In this document: piece after piece, positions 1-13,553 of the stretch
Layout of the letters: every line of letters begins with the position of its first letter
How positions within the stretch are numbered: position 1 is the first letter of the stretch
Assembly: GCA_029465975.1 (NCBI GenBank)
Contig: CM055744.1
Location: forward strand, 7,475,192-7,539,191
Length of the DNA: 64,000 bases
Source: Dallia pectoralis
Taxonomy: Eukaryota > Chordata > Actinopteri > Esociformes > Umbridae
Reading direction: 5' to 3'
Notes under the pieces: model-generated
What the model saw: the letters and a program-made list of their open reading frames with translations, nothing else
The model's database searches: none
What the model was told of the DNA's origin: nothing
Position numbers and translations under genes: made by a program

Positions 1-1059
1 GTGGACATAGGAACTGTAATAGAGGTGGTGGACATAGGAACTGTAATAGAGGTGGTGGACATATGAACTGTAATAGAGGTGGTGGACATAGGAACTGTAA
101 TAGAGGTGGTGGACATAGGAACTGTAATAGAGGTGGTGGACATATGAACTGTAATAGAGGTGGTGGACATAGGAACTGTAATAGAGGTGGTGGACATAGG
201 AACTGTAATAGAGGTGGTGGACATAGGAACTGTAATAGAGGTGGTGGACATAGGAACTGTCATAGAGGTGGTGGACATATGAACTGTAATAGAGGTGGTG
301 GACATAGGAACTGTAATAGAGGTGGTGGACATAGGAACTGTAATAGAGGTGGTGGACATATGAACTGTAATAGAGGTGGTGGACATAGGAACTGTAATAG
401 AGGTGGTGGACATAGGAACTGTAATAGAGGTGGTGGACATATGAACTGTAATAGAGGTGGTGGACATATGAACTGTAATAGAGGTGGTGGACATATGAAC
501 TGTCATAGAGGTGGTGGACATATGAACTGTCATAGAGGTGGTGGACATATGAACTGTAATAGAGGTGGTGGACATATGAACTGTAATAGAGGTGGTGGAC
601 ATATGAACTGTAATAGAGGTGGTGGACATATGAACTGTAATAGAGGTGGTGGACATATGAACTGTAATAGAGGTGGTGGACATATGAACTGTAATAGAGG
701 TGGTGGACATAGGAACTGTAATAGAGGTGGTGGACATAGGAACTGTAATAGAGGTGGTGGACATAGGAACTGTAATAGAGGTGGTGGACATAGGAACTGT
801 CATAGAGGTGGTGGACATATGAACTGTAATAGAGGTGGTGGACATATGAACTGTAATAGAGGTGGTGGACATAGGAACTGTAATAGAGGTGGTGGACATA
901 GGAACTGTAATAGAGGTGGTGGACATAGGAACTGTAATAGAGGTGGTGGACATATGAACTGTAATAGAGGTGGTGGACATATGAACTGTCATAGAGGTGG
1001 TGGACATATGAACTGTAATAGAGGTGGTGGACATATGAACTGTAATAGAGGTGGGTCAT
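1..1059. repeat. 27-bp minisatellite array (about 39 copies)
   Basis: Head-to-tail copies of a 27-bp unit with core GAACTGTAATAGAGGTGG fill the left edge and probably continue outside the window. Copies differ almost only at two sites, ATAGG/ATATG and GTAAT/GTCAT. Because 27 is a multiple of three and the unit has no stop in one frame, a 332-codon open frame (63-1061) runs through it, encoding a nine-residue repeat. I read this as a by-product of the satellite: there is no flanking coding sequence, the frame ends as soon as the array decays, and the start is just a variant ATATG unit. Confidence 0.95.
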
Positions 1060-1184
1060 AGAGGTGGGCAGGGGGCCCTTCATAACGTTGATCGACAAAG
1101 AGAGTGAGGCAAAACTGTTTTCTCTTATGAAGTTTGAGCCATCATCGTTGATCATGTGTTGAACCGAGGCCTTACCATGGCAGA

Positions 1185-1395
1185 GACTGGCAGATAGTTG
1201 ATCCAAATCTAAAAATAGCAGCTGTCAATTCTATCTTCCAAACTTTTCGCCAAGGAACATCCCTGGTTCATAACCTTCTACCTGCCCCTGTACTCTCCAT
1301 TCCTCAACCCAATTGAGGAATTATTTTCCATATAAAGTTGTAAGGTTTATGATCACCAACCCCGTGGGTTGTCACCGACTAGGCATAAGGATGTA
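1185..1395 (+). mobile_element. Degraded DDE-type transposase fragment (Tc1/IS630-like)
   Basis: Around 1270-1360 the + strand reads as a broken version of the DDE transposase C-terminal block 'LPPYSPFLNPIEEFFS..KWKVYDH.P', seen as LYSPFLNPIEELFS with a stop shortly after. The upstream part (1185-1270) fits the preceding helix poorly and holds stops. No inverted repeats were recognised. The family assignment rests on this one motif. Confidence 0.5.
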
Positions 1396-3080
1396 GTGCA
1401 GAGGTAGCCAAATGCAGAGCCAGGATACACGTTCGATTGGCGCTTATTCACTTTGGTACTATTTTCACATGTATGTGGTAAAACCTCACAACTGTTAGTA
1501 CAAAACTCAAACCAGATCATCAAAAAGTAATCACATGTTCAATTGACAAAGTACAATTAACAAAATTACTTTTTCACTTTTTCACCACACCTAATCAGTG
1601 TGTCATCAAAGAAATACCTTTTATATGAAGTAATTGTCTTTCACAATGCAATGCTCACAATACTTTTGATATGCTTCTCATCTAATTTGCGTAAATACAT
1701 TTGACCAACACTTACAGTAATTGAAAAAAAAGATATCAGACAAAAATAAAAAATGTAACTGACACAAAAGTAACCTGCGCTACTAGCGACTTAATAATTT
1801 ACCAACGTCCAGCTACATGGAACGCTGAACTTACCGACATACAACGTGACATGAAATGAATATCCGAGTATCCAATATCCGACTAAGTGGCATATTTCCC
1901 AGTGACTTAAATACACCATTTCTAATGGCTAACTATGCCCCGGTGATAAGCTAAACAGAATCACAGGAAGTGCACCCCACTAAACTCCCTGTGTGCAATA
2001 AAGCTCAACACAATCGTGACACCGTGTACGAAATGCGCACATAATACAGAAATTGTTGCTCAGTTGTTGAATTGTGACGCAAAGACTAATGAGATATTGT
2101 TGAACCTAAAATGACCACTGGTTATGAATGCTCAAGTTTCCTAGCGAGTGAGGCACTGTATTTCTTCTTTTTTTGCATGCCAGTCCAATTCTCCTCTCTC
2201 TCTGTACAATCTTCCTCAAGCAAGCTATTCTGTGCACACAACAAATTCTCCGCTGGCGAGTCGTGTTCTCTTCTCTTTAGGTGATGTATAATCTTGCCCA
2301 CACGCACCATTTGGCATCGACCTTACGCCATATAAAGACTTCAAAACAAGACCCGGGGTTGTTCCTGGTCAGTTCACACAGTCCGCGGAGAAATTGATTT
2401 CCGAACGTACGTACATGAAATTCCTTTTAGGTCATACGTCAATACATAAAGTTGCCCAGTTCTCCACGCTCTTTTTCAGAGGCGTAACGACGCAACCGCT
2501 CAATTCCCCAGAGTGCTTCTGGTTTGTTTATTCTCAATGTTTACCGTCGGTCCTAAATAGCGTGCGACGGCCGGAGCTGCCTGTCCGTTTGTCTGCGTTG
2601 GCGCTCTTGTGTGGCAGATGACACATTTCGACAGCGCCACACAATCTGACATGACAGAGCTGCGTCGCGCGGTTCAATACGACAAGGCTCTCAGGTAGCC
2701 GGCTGATGTCGATAGCAGATTGTCACTAAGCTGCCTGTTCTAAGAGACGGCCCGGGGGTAACGTGTCCGGACTACCCGATCGACTGGCGTCGTTGAATTA
2801 TGTAGCGGTAGTTATAGGTAGGGTTTTTAGCGGGGTGAGCTAAGCCACATTAAGTCAGGAACCACTGTGAATATGCTTCACTGGCAATGTGTCCGTTTTT
2901 ATTTTCCTGTTACTGTAGGTGCCGCTGATTTAAATATAGACCCGTGAGCCAGTTTCACAGCTCCATTCTTCCCCTCTAATCAGGGACTGATTTACACCTG
3001 AGACACCAGGTAGGCGCAATTACTTATCGAGTAGAAATGAAAACAAGCAGGCATCGGCCCTCCGGGGTAGGATTTCGATA
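1396..3080. other. Upstream non-coding stretch, no gene seen
   Basis: The first part (1440-1760) is AT-rich. From about 2380 to 2790 CpG dinucleotides become frequent, and a TATAAA lies at 2331-2336 about 50 bp upstream. This could be a small promoter-like island, but no spliced or open coding sequence is recognisable next to it. The 75-codon frame at 2394-2621 has no resemblance I know. Confidence 0.3.
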
Positions 3081-3222
3081 CGCATTTGCATTTAAGTCGT
3101 TTAACAGGCACCCTTATCCAGGGCACTGAGTACATTAATTTTTATACCGGCCCTCGTGGGAACAGGACCCACAACAGCGGCGTTGCGAGCGCCACGTTCT
3201 ACCAACCAGGCGAGACGGGACC
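3081..3222 (-). mobile_element. tRNA-derived SINE (fish V-SINE-like), minus strand
   Basis: The segment GCATTTGCATTTAAGTCGTT followed by a degenerate 'aacaggcacccttatccagg' matches the widespread fish SINE body (cattta..gtca-tttagcagacgctcttatccag). It continues into a tRNA-like part with GTGGGAACAGGACCCACAA and GCGTTGCGAGCGCC, the reverse complement of a tRNA B-box/T-arm and anticodon region. The tRNA head therefore lies at the right, so the element is on the minus strand. It is diverged and has no intact RNA polymerase III gene. Confidence 0.65.
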
Positions 3223-3867
3223 CGTGTTTGCATGTGGAATATTTTTTGTCTCACAGGCTGTGTACGATTGCGTTTGTGTGGCCCGTATTCGTGTTGGTGG
3301 TCCACATTTCAATGTGTTATAGTAGGTGAGGGTGGAACAGGCTTACATACGCCGCTGTGTTGCTGCACCGCTAGTGGGAATTTCCCATTGGCGCAGTGAT
3401 GTTTAATCATGGAGGAATTGGAATAAAAAGGGAACAATTGAATAGAGAAGAGGAAAAACACTTTGATCGTGTCCTAGATTAACAGGAGATGAAAACACAA
3501 GCCAGACGATGGATTAGACATCCCGTTCCAGCTATTGTACGGTACACGCTGTTTGTCATGTCCATTTTAATTCTACCAGTGACATGATTTAAATATGTGC
3601 ACAGAAGGTTGCATTTTCTTAGACGGCGAGCTGAAGAATGAACAGAAAACCTCCAGCCTTTGGTTACAGTGGAAAGACGGGTGGGTTTGTTGTTTGATTC
3701 CTCCCTTGATCCATACCAATGTTCTTATTCCTCTCAATTTTCTTTTCTGCAAAGAAAAGAAAAAAGGTCAGCACCACAACACGCCTTATCTTTCAACCCC
3801 GCTACCAATAGCAATAAGAAAAGAGGCTTAGGCACTTCTCTCAGCTGTATGTCCCCTGAAGGAGGTA
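3223..3867. other. Non-coding stretch, no gene seen
   Basis: Mixed-composition sequence. The short open frames here (up to 79 codons) overlap each other on both strands and resemble no family. Confidence 0.3.
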
Positions 3868-4103
3868 AGACTGAGACTGACAGGCAGACTGAAAGATGAC
3901 AGATCGGCAGACTGACTGACTGACAGACCGGCAGACGACAGACCTGCACACTGACTGACTGACTGACTGACTAATAGACAGGCAGACTGACAGACAGACA
4001 GGCAGACTGACAGACAGGCAGGCAGACTGACAGGCAGCCAGACTGACAGGCAGACTGACAGACCGGCAAATGACAGACTGGCAGACTGACCGACCGGCAG
4101 ACT

Positions 4104-4146
<43 letters not shown>

Positions 4147-4199
4147 TGACAGACTGACAGACTGACTGACAGACAGACAGACAGACAGACAGACATACT

Positions 4200-4230
<31 letters not shown>

Positions 4231-4263
4231 AGACTGACAGACAGGCAGACAGACTGACATGCA
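3868..4263. repeat. Degenerate (GACA/GACT)n tetranucleotide tract
   Basis: About 400 bp of GACA and GACT/GGCA four-base units, with a pure GACA block near 4105-4145. It creates several long open frames on the minus strand with low-complexity Ser-Val-Cys-Leu repeats. Those frames are artefacts of the tetranucleotide. Confidence 0.9.
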
Positions 4264-4328
4264 TACCGACCATTCTTTCTTCTTTATTGGTAACGTGGTT
4301 ATTTGATTAATACAAATCTATTAATGTG

Positions 4329-4537
4329 TACACTGGTTAGCCCAAAACATCACGACCACTCACGAATGAATCGAATAACAAAGATTTTTGCCCAACAAGG
4401 TCACATGTGAAGGTCTGGGTAGATTGGATGATAAACAAACTATCAATTTTCATAGTCAATGTGTTGGATGCAAAAGAAGTGGGCAGGATTAAAAACCTGA
4501 GCGACTATGACAAGGCGCCAAATTGTAACAGCCAGAC
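4329..4537 (+). mobile_element. Tc1-like element fragment, 5' end (family A)
   Basis: It starts with the terminal repeat TACACTGGTTAGCCCAAAAC and continues with 'cgaccactcacgaatgaa'. Further in it reads as a decayed transposase start: GAGCGACTATGACAAGG gives 'LSDYDK', matching the N-terminal LSDFDKG motif of a common fish Tc1-like family. The rest of the element is missing. Related fragments lie at 26879, 31105 and 45804. Confidence 0.7.
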
Positions 4538-5745
4538 ACATTTGCCTGTGTTGTCAATTGCTCCCAAGGTCCAATTAATGTTTGTCGGTTTTTAACCCAA
4601 TCTCTTGGGGCTTCAGGCTCTGACACATTGGTCCACTGTCAAGCCATACGGCTGAACAGTCTTTCTAAAGAACACAGAGACAGATTGTGTTCCCTTGCTG
4701 GTTCAAGGATTCAATGTAGCAACATTTTGCTAAGTAGGATACAGTATACCCAAATGTTTATAACAGGGTCCAGAAATGTTCCAACATCTGTTTTCAATAA
4801 TATATATATGAAATACTTCAATGTTCTTTTTAAAGGATTGGAATGATATCATTGTAGGTTATTAAAGATCTATAAAGATTAAATGAATCGATAAAGATCT
4901 GTGTGAATTTAACATTGAGCTGACGTAACAGTCCACAGTAAAGAACGGAGCTGTCAATACAGATTTTCAATCTCCAAGTTGTTGCTGTAATAGTTAATTT
5001 ACACACTTCACTGTTCGTTACGAGCTTTTGTCTTGCATGTGTCATGTTCTCCAAGTCAAGCTGGTGGAATAATGACAGCTAGCTGTCAGATGTCAAACAC
5101 TGGTAAAAGTACAGTAAATATATTCCTTTTTACTCCATCGACTTTCTTTCAACTCTAATGAGGCTATCTTTATTCACTCTTGAAATAGACCTTATCTTGT
5201 CTGTCATGTCTGCCCTAATCCTTCTGACAGACAGCTTTTGAGTGTGCAGTACGTACGTTCAGGCCATTCTATCACAAACACCATTGGTTTGGCAGCTTTA
5301 AAAATAATATAATAATAATTACTCATTGAATCATGATAGATCAAAGTTTGTCTTTTTGTTGATACGTACATGTATTTATTTTCATGTAATCGCAAGTTGA
5401 AGCATTCTGATTATGCAAGCATCAAAAAGAGAAACCTTTAAATGTTATCCTAGCTCACCTGCTCTTGTCAATAAACTGGTACTAGGCATACAGTCTATTG
5501 GACTGAATAAAGATGTGTGAACATCTACAATAAATCGTTGCGGGGACAATAATCACAAAGGAAAAAGAACCCAACCAAGAAAGGTTTATTCTGATGGAAG
5601 TAGAAACAAATACAATATACAGTGCAAGTTCTGAATGGATCTGGTCAGCGGAATAACATAGACCTGCATAAATAAATCAATTAGATAGAGAGCATGTACA
5701 TGTGTCCAACAACTCCACAGGACAGATCGTTTTCTCTACTCTCTG

Positions 5746-5753
5746 TATAAAAG
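5746..5753 (+). promoter_or_regulatory. TATA-box-like motif TATAAAAG
   Basis: A perfect TATAAAAG followed by a moderately GC-rich stretch and a purine/pyrimidine start-like segment around 5775-5785. It could serve a 5' exon of the downstream TAFA gene, whose first exon is unknown, but no donor or exon was identified. A chance match is quite possible. Confidence 0.2.
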
Positions 5754-6407
5754 CCGCTTTACGCCGAGGCTGGACTCTGTAAACAAATGTCCAAACTGGA
5801 TTGATTAAAGCTTCTTTCCCTACTAAAACCCATCTGCTGGGCCAATCAGGGCCCCCTCCACTCCATCAGCCAATCTGCGTCCCAGAGCTGTGTTTAATCC
5901 CAGGGCTTACATTAAAAGAGCAGGCGTGGAGTGGCATTTCACTTGCCACGAGCAGGACAGGACTAATTCGGATCCGCTTTGAGAGCGGCGGTGGAGCCTC
6001 AGTCAACCACATGATCCATGGCACCAGTCACCAGCAGCTCACACAGACTGAACTGTTGAATTTAGTGTATCATAAGCCCAGCCTTCCCATTTCCGAAATG
6101 ATGTGCATCACTTGTCCTGAGGGGATATTGAATATGTGCTGCAGTGCTTAGTGGAAATGAGTGTTAAGTGTAGCTACAGGCGATGGAGGTGAAAGGGACA
6201 TGGAACTGGTCTTTCTCTCACTTTTATTTCTCAGTCTCTTTTTGTGAGTCTGTCTCTTCTCTCTCCCCATTCTGCCTCTCTCGTCAGATGCTCCCTTTTT
6301 CTTTTCTCTCTCCATTCTTTATCACTTGGTCCCTACTCTCCCTCTTTTCTCTCTTACTTTGCCCTCGCTCATCCCCTCAGTCTCCCTTTTCTCTCTCCGT
6401 GCAGTAA

Positions 6408-6479
6408 TGCTGGGAGGATAGGGGGGAGGGGGCCCCAGCTCAAATCAGGGCCCCAAAAAAGCAAGAGCCGGCACTGGCT
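6408..6479. mobile_element. hAT-like terminal fragment
   Basis: The sequence ends with AAGAGCCGGCACTG preceded by GGGCCCCAAAAAA. This resembles the inverted terminus of fish hAT elements that begin CAGGGCCGGCTCT. No opposite end or target duplication was located. Confidence 0.35.
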
Positions 6480-7997
6480 GCAGTGTGGTAAGGAACTCTA
6501 GAGTAACACTTTAATGAGCACTGGTCACCAGATCACAGTGATGCTCACTGAACCGGCTCTCCTGTCAGAACAAGCCGAGCACACGGCTGCAGTGTAGAGA
6601 CCGCACTACTACCTAGATCCAAATCCCACTTGATATCTGGACACAGATGAGGAAGTGTTGGTGAGTTTTGGCGCAGGCCGTCTCAGGCTCGGTTCTGATT
6701 GACACATAACACATATTAATTTCACTTGTAGCACGTTAATATTCAATGCTTTGTGAACGTGGAACCTGAGCCATAATTCTTCTTCATCGACACTCTGCCC
6801 CGAGTCCTCTTGGCTGCAGTATGAGTTTTCACTCAATCTCTCTCAGTCCATATCTCACTTTCTCTCAATCATTCTGTCTTCCTCTTCGTTAATCTCTGGT
6901 GGGAAGTTTCCCTAGCTCATCTTACTTGCCTACACTCAAATCTAATGGTGCCTGTGAGGCTCAAATTAAAGAAGTGTTATTTGACACACCTCCTCCAAGG
7001 TTCTGGGAGAAGCTCAGTGCTGGCGATTATTAGTCAGTCTGCCCCTGGAAGTAATTGTCCAAGAGTATAAAATGTATTTTTTTTTATCTCATCTTGGTGT
7101 TGAAAGCCCTTTCCTCTGACCCATAGAATCGTGTTAGTTCACGACAGTCGCAGGAAGGGATTTTGTTTTAACAATAATCTGGTAGGCTACTGCATAAATA
7201 AAGCAAGAACACCCTGAGACTGAAGGCCATACATTTTTGTCATATAATGTTTTTGTGTTTGGGAGCTTCGTTTTTGTTTTTCATTGAAATTGCACTATTA
7301 TTGCCCTCTCCAAAATGTTCCAAAGAGTGGTTGTTGAAACATAATTGAAGGTCAAACAACCTTGATGAAAGATTAACATTTCATTTGTGGAAGGAACAAC
7401 AGAGGCAGAGAAAAGGCATTCAACGGATGTCTGTGAAATTGATAACACAGCACATATCAGCATTCACCTGACGCTAGGTAGAATGCTATTAAAATATGTG
7501 CTGTGCTATCATTTTACATTGAACACCCTGAAAGCCTTTTTCAACCTCTGGGTCTTGAGCTTCCTCCTTGCAGCGTGGCACAATACGCCGCCAATTATTT
7601 CACTACAACATTGAGGTTGCTCACTTTTCAATTCTTCAGCCATGGGTTTTACTACTACGCATTCCTAACTGCACGTTTATGATATTCATTCGTTTTTTCT
7701 CGTCATGTGTAATGCTTTGTGCTCAAAACATGGTTAAGAACTTTCTTCTTGACCTACTAACTGGTAGGAACCTACCCAAGGCCACAAACTAACCTTTATG
7801 TGCAATTGCCACAGTCGCATGTGGTGTATATGAAAAATCTACCAGAAACTCAAATTCTTTACTAACTGAAATGTTTTTTTTCTCAGGCAGCAAAAAAAAT
7901 AATTAGAAGTTAGTATGTAGTCTACATAAAAATGGAAGAGCAAAAACAATGTATTTCCACTTTTGGGTAGGTAGCTAACAGATAACAGCTAGCTATG

Positions 7998-8062
7998 TAT
8001 CTCAACCCAATTGAACAGTTATGGGAGATTTTGGACCGACATATTAGACAGCTCTCCACCAC
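7998..8062 (+). mobile_element. Tc1 transposase C-terminal scrap
   Basis: CTCAACCCAATTGAACAGTT and the following bases encode LNPIEQLWEILDRHIRQL in pieces, the conserved Tc1 motif around the last acidic catalytic residue (NPIE.LW). Only about 65 bp remain. Confidence 0.6.
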
Positions 8063-9646
8063 CACTTTTGGTCCTAGGATTATGACAGAGAGATTGATAG
8101 ATAGGTACTAAGTATTCACTAAGTATTCGTAGATGGATGTATAGACCGGTCGTCGAGAAATATGAACTTTTTAGCTTAGCATTTAGGACCTCATCAGCCA
8201 GTGTTTTACTCAGCAAACGATCACAGTTACCTTTCGACACTGGAAGAAAGGCATGTGATTAGTTGACTTTACTTGCATTTACACCAGCAACAGGGCAGCG
8301 CTAGTGAGAACACAATAACCTGTTCTTCATTACATTCATTTAATTGAACTTCTGATAAAAATGTGCCCTGCACACAAACACATTTTTGGTTTGCTTGTCG
8401 CAATTTGTGTCTATGTCATGAAAACCTCTTATGTGCCTTCATAAATTAGCGTAGCAGTTCAAACAGGAAATCTGAGTGGGTATTGGTCAGCGACGTGTCA
8501 GCTGACGCCAGTGATTGCTCCAATCAGATTCCATAATAACTCTTTAATTGTTACTCCCGCCGTTTGTCTTACTAGCATGCAGTGATTAACCCACCCTCTG
8601 CCTCCTCCTGTTTGGTTCTGTGTTTTCATTTATGGGATCTGTACTGCACACATGTGCCCATGGAGATTGGCTAATAATGATATTATGGCGAGCATCTTGT
8701 TTTTAGTAGTACCGTACACACACAATCATGGGATGGATGGCTGTGAGTTACCCCAGAGGAGGTGATCTAATGTCACAACCTGTAATAATGTTGCTGTGCA
8801 TGTTTTTTATGAACTGGTTAAGGTAATACGTGGCTGAACCTAGTTTCTGTCACAACCTAGTGATGATACTTATACTTCTCTATCCGAATGTCTTTGAAAC
8901 TGGTAAGGTTTTTCTTTGTGTATTATCACATGGGGGACCCGGACACTTCCCTTCAATCTATATTTAATTGTTTGTGTTTTAAAATAACCAGCTCCACCAA
9001 ACTGAAGCGACTTAATATACTGAGTGTGTTATTTGAGGTTATCAAATGGCTATTTGCGAAGTACTTTCATTAAAATATTCATTTCATTCCAATACCCATA
9101 GGAAAAAAAGTATGATTTTTACTGCTTTTTATGGTTGAAATCTTACAAAATGCTCTTTTACATTAAAGCGATCTGAGTATGTAACCACAAGAAGGCCACT
9201 TTGCGCAGGGGGTTGCCTTGGTTACAGATCCAATGGCACTTGAGTCTGTGAGAGATATTCCATGTGCCACTTGCTATCTTGAATTTGACAGTAGAAATGT
9301 GACTTTCTTGTTAACAGTTGCATTTTGAACTCAAACTAACTTTGAAATAATTGAATTACCATCAAGCATTAAAACAAAATATCATAAAATCCCTTGAAAC
9401 ATGATGACAAGGTCTCAGAAATGGTCACACGGGACTTCTCAAAATGCATCTGCCCTTTGTTCACTTCCTACTCATACAGAACATACATCCTGTTGCATTC
9501 TAATTCCACCAGCTTGACTTTGTACTGTCCGTCTATCAACAGCTAGCTTGACATATTGCTGTCGTTGCTATATAATTGGTACCTAAGTGGCCAACGTGGT
9601 TGCATAGAATTATAACCCATTCATGGTTATGCTATAAAACTTAAAG
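8063..9646. other. Upstream non-coding stretch, no gene seen
   Basis: No repeats, exons or RNA genes recognised. The composition is AT-rich. Confidence 0.3.
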
Positions 9647-9794
9647 TAGGAAAGGGCAAACTGTTTTAGCTCAGGAGCCACATCAGGACTTTGAAATTTA
9701 ATGAAGGGCCATATTTGTTTTGTACATTGTTAATTATTTGTGGACAGGAAAAGGGCAATAAATTAATATCTCAGTCTCAGTTTGCCCACCTATG
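9647..9794. mobile_element. hAT (Charlie-like) MITE, 148 bp, with target duplication
   Basis: The left end has GGGCAAACTG followed by 'ttttagctcaggagccacat'. The right end is CAGTTTGCCCACCTATG, the inverted copy. This matches the hAT-Charlie terminus type (CAGGGGTGGGCAAACT...). It is flanked by ACTTAAAG (9639-9646) and ATTTAAAG (9795-9802), a 7/8 match for the 8-bp duplication hAT elements make. The interior is non-coding. Confidence 0.7.
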
Positions 9795-9802
9795 ATTTAA
9801 AG

Positions 9803-10454
9803 ACTTGCAATGTGTAGAAACCTGAAGTCGCCCCTACCATGCCACGCATTTGACAGATGCTAATCTTTTACGCTGAATCTACCTGCATTTTTCCAACAGA
9901 TTTCTAAAACCCAAACGTTCTGTTTGGTAGAATGAACACACAGCCTATATGCACGGAATGAGAAAGTGTCCGAGTTTAACCACAGGCCTTGTTGAGATCA
10001 TGCTCACGTATTGACATCCCACTCATGTTTTATTAGTACTTTTAATGATTCATCCAGACGGTCGAAAATAGTGTCAGTGGCTTCTTTTAGATTGTTCTCT
10101 CATCAGGCATTATATGAACAGAACCAGAGCAAATGCTTTAGTGCAAGAACAAGTGAGAGCGAGAGATGGAGAGAGATGGAGAGATGGAGACATGTAGAGA
10201 GGGAACAGCTGTAGTTCCTCTATGTCTCAGTTCATATTGCAGTAATCCTACCTGACCCTATAGCCGGGACACTAGGGAGAAATAGCGGGCCCACAATTAC
10301 CTGTGGATTATGTCATAGATTTCATTGTGTCCGTTTACAGATCATTTGACACTGTAATTAAAAACAGCTCGCTCGAAGCCAGGAATTAATCAATGCCCCT
10401 GAGAGGCGAGGAGAAGAAGGACGATAAGCTGCAAGGAATATCATCAGAGCTGGG
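9803..10454. other. Non-coding stretch, no gene seen
   Basis: Apart from a short degenerate GAGATG repeat near 10155-10200, nothing recognisable. Confidence 0.3.
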
Positions 10455-12589
<2,135 letters not shown>

Positions 12590-13300
12590 CTGTTCACGCT
12601 GTCAGCTGACGTCAAACAGCAACCAGTGCGTGTAGAGAGGTTATCACCCACAGTGCTGTTCTGTTTGAGTGGCCGGTTACTGTCAGTGAAAGCTTTGTAC
12701 ATGGGACCGCCCACATCTCGAAAACCATGCTCTTTGTCATTCCCGACTGGCAATTGGATAATAACTGCGTGGCGGGGAGCACCACGGAATCTGGTCCCTT
12801 TTCTCTCGCTCGGTTGCACACTGTCGTTGCTTCTGTGGCCCCCGTCTCGTCCATGTTGTTTTTCCCTTTGTCTCTGTTTTGCCACCGACCAGCTCCACGT
12901 GCGTGACTGGCTCGGGTACACATAATATGAGCGTGCCTAGTGCAGGCCGCTCGTCCTCGGTGTGTCGCCAGTATTCTCGTGCCTGTTCAATTGGGAGCCT
13001 CCGTTTTTTGGCCTCTCCTTCCGGCCATTTCTCTTCGCATGTTTCCGCAAGTGGCCTTTGCTCAATAATGCACGAGGAGCTGCTTCTGGTCGAGCAAATG
13101 GAACGAGAACCCCGCCTGCCTCCGCCGTGAATTATTCAGCGAGAATGAACCTCTGTCACTGGCAGATATTAGCAGGTATTTAGGTGTCGGAGCATATTGT
13201 TGTGCTGCTCTCGGGGCGTCGCCCTCGGTCCAATCAGGTGGTCGTTGTCGGAGGCACTTTCGCAGCGGCTGCCAAGGGGGTCACCGATAAGGTCCTTCCC
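12590..13300. promoter_or_regulatory. CpG-rich block, possible island or 5' exon region
   Basis: CpG dinucleotides are visibly more frequent here than in the flanks, and overlapping open frames occur on both strands, as expected of GC-rich DNA with few stops. None of the predicted peptides resembles a known family. It is a candidate for the missing promoter or 5' non-coding exon of the TAFA gene, but no splice donor could be assigned. Inference only. Confidence 0.25.
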
Positions 13301-13506
13301 GTTGATTTTGGAGAGAGAGCGTAGCGCTCATATTCATGAGTCTAGCCTTGCTTGAACTCAAAGCAACGGCGGAGAGGTACTCAGCACTATTTAAAGGTGT
13401 GTTATTAGTAAGTATGATTTGTTTTCTCAGAAGGGGCAGTGCGTCACCGGCATCATGACTGCGGGTAACCTGCAGGCCTGTGGTGACACACTGGGAGCCA
13501 TGTCTC

Positions 13507-13553
13507 CAATTACATTTACATTTTTTTAGCGCTTTAGCGGACGCTCTGATCTG
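13507..13553 (-). mobile_element. SINE body fragment
   Basis: ACATTTACATTTTTTTAGCG and the following 'ctttagcggacgctctgatc' match the same fish SINE body seen at 3081 and 42255. No tRNA head remains. Confidence 0.5.

Larger units (their letters stand above)
4538..7997. other. Upstream non-coding stretch, no gene seen
   Basis: Unique-looking sequence apart from a pyrimidine-rich tract (about 6210-6400) and the small features listed separately. The longest frame (5801-6151, 116 codons) has no recognisable domain. Confidence 0.3.

Noticed and set aside
63..1061. 332-codon open frame as a repetitive protein gene
   Set aside because: It is entirely made of a 27-bp satellite and lacks any non-repeat coding sequence; the openness follows from the unit length being a multiple of three.
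3140..3222. Functional tRNA gene
   Set aside because: The tRNA-like segment is fused to a SINE body, is diverged and lacks a complete cloverleaf.
3734..4273. Minus-strand Ser/Val/Cys-rich frames
   Set aside because: They are produced by the GACA/GACT tetranucleotide tract, appear in all three minus frames, and have no flanking gene structure.
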